From the NCBI GenBank assembly GCA_964427955.1, contig CAYRWY010000287.1, positions 1 to 7,914 on the forward strand: DNA of 7,914 bases. Direction: 5' to 3'. Source of the DNA: JACRBK01 sp964427955 (GTDB taxonomy: Bacteria; Chloroflexota; Anaerolineae; Aggregatilineales; Aggregatilineaceae). The notes beneath the pieces are model-generated. The model made no database searches. It was not told the origin of the DNA and saw only the letters and a program-made list of their open reading frames with translations. This document shows, piece by piece, positions 1-6,099 of the stretch (positions are counted from its first letter, which is position 1; the number at the start of each line of letters is the position of its first letter). A program made the translations under genes and the position numbers.

Positions 1-1
1 T

Positions 2-54
2 CCCCCTCTCCATTGCGCTTTTGAATGGAGAGGGGGCTGGGGGGTGAGGCCGGG
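2..54 (+). repeat. Type A palindromic repeat, copy 1 (hairpin plus conserved GGGGGTGAGGCCGGG tail)
   Basis: The arms CCCCCTCTCCATT (2-14) and AATGGAGAGGGGG (24-36) are perfectly complementary over 13 bp around a 9-nt loop. The conserved tail GGGGGTGAGGCCGGG follows. The same hairpin-plus-tail layout recurs near 1625, 3321, 4433 and, inverted, at 7885. No T-run follows on either strand, so it is not a canonical intrinsic terminator, although it lies downstream of hsp20. The window starts at its first arm, so the true left limit is unknown. Confidence 0.85.
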
Positions 55-75
55 ACATGCTCTTGCTGCCTGTCC

Positions 76-101
76 GCCCCTGAAGCGCAGCGGGGAGGGG
101 C
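76..101. repeat. G/C-rich hairpin downstream of hsp20
   Basis: GCCCCT (76-81) pairs with AGGGGC (96-101) around a 14-nt loop, starting 4 nt after the hsp20 stop on the minus strand. It could stabilise the 3' end of the hsp20 mRNA or slow polymerase, but it lacks the following U-tract of an intrinsic terminator. Its C-run/G-run composition resembles the type A elements, so it may be a distant relative of them. Only the inverted repeat is seen directly; any role is inferred. Confidence 0.35.
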
Positions 102-105
102 CGTC

Positions 106-546
106 TTAGCTGCTCTTGACCGTGATCTGGCGGGGCTTGACCGCCTCGGCTTTCGGCAGGGTCAGGGTCAGCACGCCGTCCTTGAACGACGCCTCGACCT
201 TGTCGTGATTGATGGGCGTGTTGATGCTCAGGGTGCGCTCGAACTTGCCGGTCGGGCGTTCCAGCAGCACGTACTTGCGGTGATCGGCCTCTTCGCGCTT
301 GATTTCGCCGCGAATGGTGAGCGTATCGCCTTCCAGCGTGATCTCGATCTCATCCGACTTGATGCCCGGCACGTCGGCGCGGATCACGATGGCCTCGTCG
401 GTGATGTAGGCGTCCATCGGCAGGAGCCAGGCGCCCGTGCCATGCGACTCGCTGCCGCGCGCGAACGTATCGTCCAACATGCGGTCCATTGCCTGGCGCA
501 TGGTGATCATGTCGCGAACCGGGTCCCAACGCGAGATTTTGGACAT
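106..546 (-). CDS. Small heat shock protein, Hsp20/alpha-crystallin family
   Basis: This 146-residue protein is a typical bacterial Hsp20, an ATP-independent cytoplasmic holdase that binds unfolding proteins and passes them to DnaK or ClpB. Residues 1-40 form the variable N-terminal arm. The alpha-crystallin domain spans about 41-133, with the DVPGIKSDEIEI segment (58-69) and the family hallmark GVLTLTLPK (124-132). A C-terminal I-x-V (ITV, 141-143) matches the anchoring motif used in oligomer assembly. The ATG start is supported by a strong Shine-Dalgarno GAGGAGG about 8 nt upstream (minus strand, near 555-561). The length is normal and no defect is visible. The gene is transcribed away from the small ORF at 703, with a roughly 150-bp AT-rich divergent region between them. 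Many Hsp20 paralogues exist, so I give no gene symbol. Confidence 0.95.
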   Translation of the reverse strand: MSKISRWDPVRDMITMRQAMDRMLDDTFARGSESHGTGAWLLPMDAYITDEAIVIRADVPGIKSDEIEITLEGDTLTIRGEIKREEADHRKYVLLERPTGKFERTLSINTPINHDKVEASFKDGVLTLTLPKAEAVKPRQITVKSS

Positions 547-553
547 AGCAGTA

Positions 554-561
554 GCCTCCTC
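554..561 (-). promoter_or_regulatory. Strong ribosome binding site of hsp20
   Basis: On the minus strand GAGGAGGC lies about 7-8 nt before the ATG at 546. It is the longest Shine-Dalgarno match in the window and fixes the hsp20 start. Confidence 0.8.
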
Positions 562-601
562 AGTACGATAAGTCTGTGATATTCTGACTCTAAACCGGCT
601 C

Positions 602-620
602 CGCTAGAAAAACGTTAGCG
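602..620. promoter_or_regulatory. Inverted repeat CGCTA-N9-TAGCG in the hsp20 leader
   Basis: Five-base arms (602-606 and 616-620) flank a 9-nt spacer between the hsp20 start and its most likely -10 element. The spacing resembles CIRCE, the HrcA operator, but the arms do not match the CIRCE consensus TTAGCACTC/GAGTGCTAA. It could be an operator for another regulator or an RNA hairpin in the leader. The arms are short, so chance is a real alternative. Confidence 0.3.
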
Positions 621-652
621 CGGTGTAGAAATTTCATCGAAGCTCCATTAAG

Positions 653-663
653 ATTATATTATA
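653..663 (-). promoter_or_regulatory. Candidate -10 region(s) for hsp20; also AT-rich on the plus strand
   Basis: Read on the minus strand, two overlapping perfect TATAAT hexamers occur (663-658 and 658-653) in otherwise GC-rich sequence. No good -35 hexamer is visible at 16-18 bp. Use of either site would give an hsp20 leader of about 100 nt. On the plus strand the same patch offers TATATT or TATTAT, which could serve the ORF at 703. Confidence 0.4.
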
Positions 664-702
664 CGCAAGGCTGGTTCATCTGAGACAGAAGGGAAAACGA
701 TC

Positions 703-882
703 ATGTGGATTTTGGCGCGTGTGCAGGGTCCTGGCGTCACGATCTTCACGCCCGGCGGGGTGCAGCGGAAGAATTTCCCCGACTTCGATAACGCCGTCGC
801 GGCGATGCTCAAGGATGGCTGGGAGCCGTTTGCTGCCGACAGCCAGAATGTCGTGCTGGTCTGGTTCCGCAAACCGGCTTAG
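703..882 (+). CDS. Small hypothetical protein, 59 residues
   Basis: The ORF begins at an ATG with an upstream AGAAGGG (687-693) at 9-nt spacing, a good ribosome binding site. The protein starts MWILARVQGPGVTIFTPGG and ends VVLVWFRKPA. The pattern suggests two short beta strands (about 2-7 and 11-16), an amphipathic helix (about 25-40), and a closing strand (about 49-56). The 'DGWEPF ... VWFRKP' ending recalls small DUF4177-like proteins ('GWELV ... YYFKRP'), but that is only pattern resemblance. There is no signal peptide, membrane segment or cysteine. It is convergent with cydC: its TAG and the cydC TAA share bases in TTAG. Its function is unknown. The ribosome binding site and plausible composition argue for a real gene, though its short length leaves doubt. 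Confidence 0.6.
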   Translation: MWILARVQGPGVTIFTPGGVQRKNFPDFDNAVAAMLKDGWEPFAADSQNVVLVWFRKPA

Positions 883-2612
883 GAGTTGTCCAGCGTGGCG
901 TGTTGGGCGTCCCACAGCCGCCGGTAGTGCCCCTGGATTTGCAGCAGATCGGCCTGGGGGCCGCGTTCGACGATCCGGCCCGCGCGCAGGACGGCGATCT
1001 CGTCGGCGTGCTCCAGCCCCACCAGCCGGTGGGTGATGATCAGCGTCGTGCGGTCGGCCAGCGCGGTGTGGATCGTGTCGAGGATGGCGCGCTCGTTGGC
1101 CGTGTCCAGGTTGGCGGTCGGCTCGTCCAGGATCAGGATCGGCGTATTTTTGAGGATGGCGCGGGCGATGGCGAGCCGTTGGCGCTCGCCGCCGCTCAGG
1201 CCGAGACCCTGTTCCCCGATCCAGGTGTCGTAACCGTCCGGCAGCGTGGCGATGAAGTCGTGGATCTGCGCGGCCCGCGCTGCCGCGATCAGCGCCTCGT
1301 CGGAGGCGTCCGGCTGCGCCAGGCGCAGATTCTCGCGGATCGTGGCGTTGAACAGGTAGGTGTTCTGTCCGACCACGCCCAGCAGCGCCCGCGCCTCGTC
1401 CGGCGTATAATCACGGAGATCGCGCCCCGCCAGCGTGATCGTGCCCTCCTGCGCCTCCCAGAAGCACAGCAGCAGATTGACCAGCGTCGATTTGCCCGCG
1501 CCGCTCGCGCCCACTACGGCCAGCGTTTTCCCCGCCGGAAGCTCGAACGACACCCCGTCCAGGGCAGGGGGATCGTCCGCCGTGTACCGGAATCGCACGT
1601 TTTCGAATCGGATGGAGACTGGGGCCTCCCCTCGCCCATCGTTCTCTATGGGAGAGGGGCCGGGGGTGAGGGCCACCACCTCGAACAACCGCCGCGCGGC
1701 CTCCAGGCTGCTGCTCAGGTGTTGGAACGCGGACGGGAGCGGCTGGATCGCCTCGAAGCTCGCCATCACGGCCAGCACCAGCACGGCCAGCATCACGCCG
1801 TCCAACCGGCCCGCGTGCACCAGCGGGATCGCGATCACCAGGGTCGTGATCGCCGCCAGGCTGGTGATCAGGCTGAGCAGCGCGGTCGTCAGCCCGCCGA
1901 TCCAGGCCATCTGCCGCTGCTGGCGCTGTAAATCGCGTCCGAGATCGCTCACGCGCGCCATCTGCCGCCCTTCTGCGCCGTAAGCCGTCAGATCGGCCAA
2001 CCCCTGCACGCCGTCCACCAGGGCGGTGTTGAGCGCGCTTCGCGTAGTCACCAACCGGATGCCCCGCGCCCGGCCCCAGCGCTGCGCCAGGAGCGGCAGT
2101 CCGATCCCGCCCAGTGCGAAGAAGCCGAGCAGCATCAGCGCCAGCCGGAGATCATACCTCCCCAGGAAAACCGCCATCACGCCTGCCACCAGCACCGCGA
2201 CCGCAGGCGGAGCGATCACCCGCAGGTAGAAATTCTCCAGCGTGCCAATGTCCGCCACGGCTCGCGCCAGCAGGTCCCCGGATCGCGTTCCCATCAGCCG
2301 GGCCGGGGCCAGCGGCTCGATCCCCTCGTAGAACCACACCCGCAGCCGGGCCAGCAGCCGGAAGGTCGTTTGATGGGCGACGTAGCGTTCCAGGTAGCGG
2401 AACACCCCGCGCGCGATGCCGAAAAAGCGCACGCCGACCACGGCCACATTCAGGACGCTGATCGACGGGTGCAGCGCGGCGCTGGCGATGATCCAGGCGG
2501 CGGTCGCCATCAGGCCGATGCTGCTGCCGATGGTCGCGAAGCCCAGCAGCGCCGCCAGCAGCATCCACCAGCGGAACGGCGCAGCCAGTTTCAACAGGCG
2601 GTGTAAGGTCAT
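879..2612 (-). CDS. cydC: Thiol reductant ABC exporter, CydC subunit
   Basis: This 577-residue protein fuses a membrane domain to an ATPase and is one half of the CydDC inner-membrane exporter. In E. coli that complex exports cysteine and glutathione and is needed for cytochrome bd assembly. Residues 1-305 form the transmembrane domain, with hydrophobic segments near 17-45, 55-70, 133-150, 155-175, 242-265 and 270-290. The segment RSGDLLARAVADIGTLE (110-126) is characteristic of CydC. ATPase motifs are all intact: Walker A GASGAGKST (368-376), Q-loop Gln416, signature LSGGERQ (472-478), Walker B ILILDEP (492-498) and H-loop His528. A type A palindromic repeat encodes about residues 313-331 (LTPGPSPIENDGRGEAP) between the two domains. 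The start overlaps the cydD stop as ATGA, implying translational coupling. The stop overlaps that of the convergent small ORF. Confidence 0.93.
   Translation of the reverse strand: MTLHRLLKLAAPFRWWMLLAALLGFATIGSSIGLMATAAWIIASAALHPSISVLNVAVVGVRFFGIARGVFRYLERYVAHQTTFRLLARLRVWFYEGIEPLAPARLMGTRSGDLLARAVADIGTLENFYLRVIAPPAVAVLVAGVMAVFLGRYDLRLALMLLGFFALGGIGLPLLAQRWGRARGIRLVTTRSALNTALVDGVQGLADLTAYGAEGRQMARVSDLGRDLQRQQRQMAWIGGLTTALLSLITSLAAITTLVIAIPLVHAGRLDGVMLAVLVLAVMASFEAIQPLPSAFQHLSSSLEAARRLFEVVALTPGPSPIENDGRGEAPVSIRFENVRFRYTADDPPALDGVSFELPAGKTLAVVGASGAGKSTLVNLLLCFWEAQEGTITLAGRDLRDYTPDEARALLGVVGQNTYLFNATIRENLRLAQPDASDEALIAAARAAQIHDFIATLPDGYDTWIGEQGLGLSGGERQRLAIARAILKNTPILILDEPTANLDTANERAILDTIHTALADRTTLIITHRLVGLEHADEIAVLRAGRIVERGPQADLLQIQGHYRRLWDAQHATLDNS
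1625..1673. repeat. Type A palindromic repeat, copy 2, read in frame inside cydC
   Basis: The arms CCCCTCGCCCAT (1628-1639) and ATGGGAGAGGGG (1648-1659) pair over 12 positions with one mismatch and an 8-nt loop. They are followed by CCGGGGGTGAGGGCC, a variant of the tail seen in the other copies. On the minus strand it is translated as LTPGPSPIENDGRGEA in the linker between the CydC membrane and ATPase domains. It is the most diverged copy in the window. Confidence 0.75.
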
Positions 2613-4333
2613 CGATCCCCCCTCGCGCCGACTCGTCCGTGCTCCAGCGTGATCACCTGATCGGCGTCCGCCACGGTCTTGAGCCGGTGCGCGACGATCA
2701 GCGCCGTCCGCCCGCGCAGCAGCGCCGCCTGGATCAGCGCCTCCGTTTCGGGATCGAGATTCGAGGTCGCTTCGTCCAGGATCAGCAGCGGCGCATCTTT
2801 CAAGAACGCCCGCGCCAGCGCGACCCGCTGCGCCTGCCCGCCGCTCAGCCGTGCCCCGCGCTCACCGATGGGCGTCTCGTAACCCCCCGGCAGCGCGCGG
2901 ATGAACTCGTCGGCGTGCGCCTGCTGCGCCGCGCGGATCACGTCGTCCAGCGGCGCGTCAGGCCGGGCCAGCCGGAGGTTGTCCGCCACGCTCCCGGCGA
3001 ACAGGTACGGGAGCTGCGGCACCCACGCGATCTGCGCACGCCACGCGGCGGGATCGAGGTCCGCCAGCGGGATGCCGTTGGCGACGATTTGCCCGCCCGT
3101 CGGCTCGATGAAGCGCAGCAGCAGGTGGATCACGGTGCTCTTGCCCGCGCCGCTCGGTCCGACCAGCGCCACCTTTTCCCCCGGCGGCAGCTCGAACGTC
3201 ACGCCGTTCAAGGCGGGCCGCTCGCCGTCGTCGTAGGCGTAATACACGTCCTCGAAGCGCACGTGCCAGCGTTCTTGTAGGGGCAATTCATGAATTGCCC
3301 CTACGGACAAAGCGCCGCGTTCCCCATTGCTCTTGAATGGAGAGGGGGTTAGGGGGTGAGGCCGGGCACTCCCGCCAGCAGCGTCCTGCTCCAACACCTC
3401 GAAGATCCGCCCCGCTGCCGTCGCGCCGGACACGCCCGCGTGAAAGCGCGTGCCCAGCATCCGCAGCGGCAGATAGAACTCCGGCGCCAGGATCAGCACG
3501 AACAGCGCCTGGTCGAACGCGATCTTGTCGTAGAGCAGCCGCACGCCGATCTCGACGGCGATGATCGCGGTGCTGATCGTCGCCAGCATTTCCAGCGCGA
3601 ACGCCGAAAGGAACGCGATCCGCAGCACGCTCATCGTCGCGTCGCGAAAGCGGTCGCTGATCTGCGCGATTACCTGCGCCTGCTCGCGGCTGCGCCCGAA
3701 CAGCTTGAGCGTCGTCAGCCCTTGCAGCACGTCCAGAAAGTGCGCGCTCATCCGGCTGAGCTGCGTCCACTGCTTGCGCGATTGGGCGCTGGCTGCCCTG
3801 CCGATCAGCATCATGAACACCGGGATCACCGGTGCGGTGATCAGCAGCACCACGCCCGACAGCACGTCCAGCGGGAAGATCACGACCAGCATCGCCAGCG
3901 GGACCAGCGCCGACAGCGCCAACTGGGGAATATACTGGCTGAAATAGGCGTCCAGTTCTTCGATCCCGGCCACGGCGGTGTTGACCAGTTCCCCGGTGCG
4001 TTCGCCGCGCGTGTAGGCCGGACCGAGCGCGATCACCTGGGCGAACAGCCGCTCGCGCAGATCGGTCTTGATCACGCTGGCGACGTGGTGCGCGCTGATC
4101 TCGCCCAGCCACAGCGCCCCGGCTCGCGTGACTGCCGTGATCAGCAGCGCACCCAGCAGCAGCGTCACGTCGCCGAGGTCCTGGTGATCGAGGAAGGCCC
4201 GGCTGATGACCCGGCTCAGCAGGTACGCCTGCGCGACCAGCAGCAGCCCGGCCAGCAGCCCGACGGCCACCGTCGCGCCCAGCGCGCCCCGCACCGGGGG
4301 CAGTTGGTTCAACAAGCGTCTATCGAGATTCAC
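2609..4333 (-). CDS. cydD: Thiol reductant ABC exporter, CydD subunit
   Basis: This 574-residue protein is the partner half of the CydDC exporter. The membrane domain spans about 1-315, with hydrophobic segments near 17-45, 57-75, 137-157, 159-178, 240-262 and 275-288. CydD-like landmarks are GPAYTRGERTGELVNTAVAG (104-123), the YIPQL and LVPLAML stretch (134-149), and LAPEFYLPLRMLGTRFHAG (282-300). ATPase motifs are complete: Walker A GPSGAGKST (392-400), Q-loop Gln440, signature LSGGQAQ (496-502), Walker B LLILDEA (516-522) and H-loop His549. Residues about 322-355 form an extra interdomain linker encoded by two palindromic repeats. The C-terminus stops soon after the H-loop, where its TGA overlaps the cydC ATG. 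The start is a GTG with only a weak upstream Shine-Dalgarno; no in-frame start lies just upstream, and the N-terminus aligns by eye with usual CydD starts. No cydAB is visible in the window. Confidence 0.93.
   Translation of the reverse strand: MNLDRRLLNQLPPVRGALGATVAVGLLAGLLLVAQAYLLSRVISRAFLDHQDLGDVTLLLGALLITAVTRAGALWLGEISAHHVASVIKTDLRERLFAQVIALGPAYTRGERTGELVNTAVAGIEELDAYFSQYIPQLALSALVPLAMLVVIFPLDVLSGVVLLITAPVIPVFMMLIGRAASAQSRKQWTQLSRMSAHFLDVLQGLTTLKLFGRSREQAQVIAQISDRFRDATMSVLRIAFLSAFALEMLATISTAIIAVEIGVRLLYDKIAFDQALFVLILAPEFYLPLRMLGTRFHAGVSGATAAGRIFEVLEQDAAGGSARPHPLTPSPFKSNGERGALSVGAIHELPLQERWHVRFEDVYYAYDDGERPALNGVTFELPPGEKVALVGPSGAGKSTVIHLLLRFIEPTGGQIVANGIPLADLDPAAWRAQIAWVPQLPYLFAGSVADNLRLARPDAPLDDVIRAAQQAHADEFIRALPGGYETPIGERGARLSGGQAQRVALARAFLKDAPLLILDEATSNLDPETEALIQAALLRGRTALIVAHRLKTVADADQVITLEHGRVGARGDR
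3277..3304. repeat. Type B element: perfect 28-bp palindrome inside cydD
   Basis: The sequence is fully self-complementary, with each half GTAGGGGCAATTCA. On the minus strand it is read in frame as VGAIHELPLQ (CydD residues about 344-353) just before the ATPase domain. It lies 16 bp from a type A repeat, so the linker is built of two palindromic elements. An imperfect relative occurs at 7816-7841. Confidence 0.85.
3321..3366. repeat. Type A palindromic repeat, copy 3, read in frame inside cydD, one arm shortened
   Basis: The right arm AATGGAGAGGGGG and the tail GGGGGTGAGGCCGGG match copies 1 and 4. The left arm reads CCCCATT (3322-3328) instead of CCCCCTCTCCATT, six bases shorter, so the stem is broken. 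On the minus strand it encodes RPHPLTPSPFKSNGE, CydD residues about 324-338. Confidence 0.8.
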
Positions 4334-4384
4334 GTAGGTGCTGCCATCTTTCCGACGATGTGCCGCTCGCCGCGCCCTGTAGGG

Positions 4385-4413
4385 ATGTATTGTAATACGC
4401 CCATGTGTGTCAA
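4385..4413 (-). promoter_or_regulatory. Candidate cydDC promoter
   Basis: On the minus strand a perfect -35 TTGACA (4413-4408) is followed after 17 bp by ATACAT (4390-4385), a moderate -10. Transcription would begin about 45 nt before the cydD GTG. A better -10, TACAAT, is nearby but only 13 bp from the -35. No operator is recognisable. Confidence 0.45.
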
Positions 4414-4432
4414 TTCAGAGTCTCCGTTTGCT

Positions 4433-4484
4433 CCCCCTCTCCATTGGCTCTTGGATGGAGAGGGGGTCGGGGGGTGAGGCCGGG
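4433..4484 (+). repeat. Type A palindromic repeat, copy 4
   Basis: The arms CCCCCTCTCCAT (4433-4444) and ATGGAGAGGGGG (4455-4466) pair perfectly over 12 bp, plus one T-G pair, around a short loop. The tail GGGGGGTGAGGCCGGG follows. It is intergenic, upstream of the cydD promoter and downstream of the amine oxidase stop, so it could shield the two units from each other. There is no T-run. Confidence 0.85.
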
Positions 4485-4555
4485 TTTCCCCCTATGACAC
4501 CAAATCTCGTGCTTAACCTGACGCCCCTACCAAAACTCTCGTGATCGGTCGGAAA

Positions 4556-6058
4556 TCATCCCAGCGCCGCCAGCAAGTTCTCCGCCGCGACTCGTCCACT
4601 CTCGGCCCCACCGTTCATGAACCCCCAGAACGCATCGCTGCAATGCTCTCCGGCGAAAAACAGGTGGCCGACCGGCTGCGCGATGTCCGCAAAAAAGGTA
4701 GTGTACTGCCCGACCGTGGGACAGGAATAGCTGCCCAGCGCAAAAGCATAACTCGGCCAGTGCATTCCCAACACCTTCCCGTTTTGATGGGCCGCGACGC
4801 CGGGGAACACGCGCTCGAACCCGGCCATCAGCCGTGCCGCCTGATCGTCGGGGCTGCCGTCGCCCACGTCAAGACCGGGCTGTCCGCCCGAATAGAAGGT
4901 GATGCCGCCCGCGGCGCTGTCCTGCCCGACGCTGTTATCCCACGCCAGTTGGAACGCTTCGTCGGTGAACACCTCGCCCGTATAGCCCTGATCGATCCAC
5001 GCGCGGCGGTCGAACCCGACCAGGATTTTGGCGTTCGTCCCGTAGCCCAACTCGTTGATCCCCTGGCGCTGAAGCGGGGGGAGATCCAGCCGCAGATCCA
5101 CCTGCCGCAGCAGCGTCAGCGGAATCGCGATGATCGCGTAATCGGCCTGGACGCTGCTCCCATCGCCAAAGCTCAGCGTGAAACTGCCGTCCGCCTCGCC
5201 CTGGATCGCGGCGAGCATCCGGCGAGTTTCGATCTGGCTGTCCAGCGCCTGGGCCAGCGCGTCGATCAGCCGCCCGCTGCCGCCCCGGATCGTGTAGCGT
5301 TCGTCGCTCGCACCGAACATGGTGAGCGCGTCGCCATCCACCGTCGGCGCCAGCCACAGAAAATTCAGGGCGCTCTGTTCTTCAATCGACAGCCCGTTTT
5401 CCGTCACGAACGCCACGTCCAGCAGGTCGCGCAGCCAGCCGGACGTGACGCCGATCTGGTCCAGGTATTGCGCAATCGACAACTGGTCGAAGGCGGTTAC
5501 CGCGTCGTCCTCTTCGTCCAGGCGGGCGATGTCCTGCTCGATCTGCGCCGCCAACGGCTGGAGCGCCTCGATCACCTGCGCGGTGCGGTAATGCTGCCCG
5601 CCGAAGAAGTAGCCCTCCGCCAGCCCTTGATCGTCCAACGCCGTCCGGTCGATCAATTCCAGTCCGAACTCCTGCACCAACCCCAACATGTCGTCGTGCA
5701 CCGAATCGATGAACTCCCCGCCGAGGTCCGTGGTCAGATCGGGCGCCAGCACGCCCTGGGTGGTGAACATGCGGCCTCCCACGCGCGGCGAGCCTTCGTA
5801 GACCGTGGCATTGATCCCGGCTTTCTTCAAAGTGTAGGCAGCATTCAGCCCGGCGATGCCCGCCCCGACGATGGCGATGCGCGGCTGCTGCCGGGGGAGG
5901 GCGATCCCGCGCGGCAGGCCGAGCAGTCCGCCCGCAGCGGCCAGCGTGCCGATCTTGAGAAAGTCCCGGCGTGTTAGTCCGTGTCCGGTGCCGGGGGTGG
6001 CGGCGGACCACTGGCGGCGCAGCGCGCGGTAGAGTGGAGTGCGTCCGGTAGTCTTCAT
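4556..6058 (-). CDS. Tat-exported flavin monoamine oxidase family protein (FAD-dependent)
   Basis: This 500-residue protein belongs to the flavin amine oxidase family, which oxidises primary or secondary amines or amino acids with O2, giving imine, H2O2 and later aldehyde or keto acid. A twin-arginine signal TRRDFLKIG (29-37) precedes a hydrophobic, Ala/Gly/Leu-rich stretch (about 37-49), so it is probably exported folded with FAD bound. The Rossmann motif VGAGIAG (64-70) is followed by the VYEGSPRVGGRM dinucleotide-binding segment. The C-terminus has the family's second FAD motif, FFAGEHCSDAFWGFMNGG...ESG. I place the start at the ATG at 6058 because AAGGA lies 8 nt before it; ATGs at 6067 and 6076 are in frame but lack a well-spaced Shine-Dalgarno. 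The substrate cannot be named; monoamine, polyamine or L-amino acid oxidase are all possible. It is divergent from the glucosidase gene. Confidence 0.88.
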   Translation of the reverse strand: MKTTGRTPLYRALRRQWSAATPGTGHGLTRRDFLKIGTLAAAGGLLGLPRGIALPRQQPRIAIVGAGIAGLNAAYTLKKAGINATVYEGSPRVGGRMFTTQGVLAPDLTTDLGGEFIDSVHDDMLGLVQEFGLELIDRTALDDQGLAEGYFFGGQHYRTAQVIEALQPLAAQIEQDIARLDEEDDAVTAFDQLSIAQYLDQIGVTSGWLRDLLDVAFVTENGLSIEEQSALNFLWLAPTVDGDALTMFGASDERYTIRGGSGRLIDALAQALDSQIETRRMLAAIQGEADGSFTLSFGDGSSVQADYAIIAIPLTLLRQVDLRLDLPPLQRQGINELGYGTNAKILVGFDRRAWIDQGYTGEVFTDEAFQLAWDNSVGQDSAAGGITFYSGGQPGLDVGDGSPDDQAARLMAGFERVFPGVAAHQNGKVLGMHWPSYAFALGSYSCPTVGQYTTFFADIAQPVGHLFFAGEHCSDAFWGFMNGGAESGRVAAENLLAALG

Positions 6059-6066
6059 GGAATCCA

Positions 6067-6071
6067 TCCTT
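6067..6071 (-). promoter_or_regulatory. Ribosome binding site deciding the amine oxidase start
   Basis: AAGGA on the minus strand lies 8 nt before the ATG at 6058. It overlaps the alternative ATG at 6067 and is therefore useless for it, so the later start is preferred. Confidence 0.65.
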
Positions 6072-6099
6072 ATCATAGGCGCGAATCGAACTCTGGCAG

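Larger units (their letters stand above)
4334..4555. other. Spacer between cydD and the amine oxidase gene
   Basis: These 222 bp hold a probable cydD promoter (4385-4413) and type A repeat copy 4 (4433-4484). I see no convincing ORF, tRNA or intrinsic terminator for the amine oxidase transcript, which is read into this spacer on the minus strand. Confidence 0.6.

Noticed and set aside
25..579. 184-codon plus-strand open frame over hsp20
   Set aside because: It is antisense to a complete Hsp20 gene with a strong ribosome site, begins inside a repeat and has no domain.
602..620. CIRCE (HrcA) operator upstream of hsp20
   Set aside because: Only the 9-nt spacer matches; the arms CGCTA/TAGCG do not fit TTAGCACTC/GAGTGCTAA. 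It is kept only as an unnamed inverted repeat.
900..1931. 343-codon plus-strand open frame over cydC
   Set aside because: It is antisense to cydC, has no domain-like pattern, and its composition reflects the complement of GC-rich codons.
3356..4477. 373-codon plus-strand open frame over cydD
   Set aside because: It is antisense to a confidently identified ABC subunit, with low-complexity Arg/Gln/His/Asp composition, and is a GC-bias shadow.
4541..5977. 478-codon open frame on the plus strand, antisense to the amine oxidase gene
   Set aside because: The minus-strand frame encodes a clear FAD-binding protein with Tat signal. The antisense frame is rich in Arg, Gln, His and Val, has no recognisable domain, and is expected from strong G/C third-position bias.
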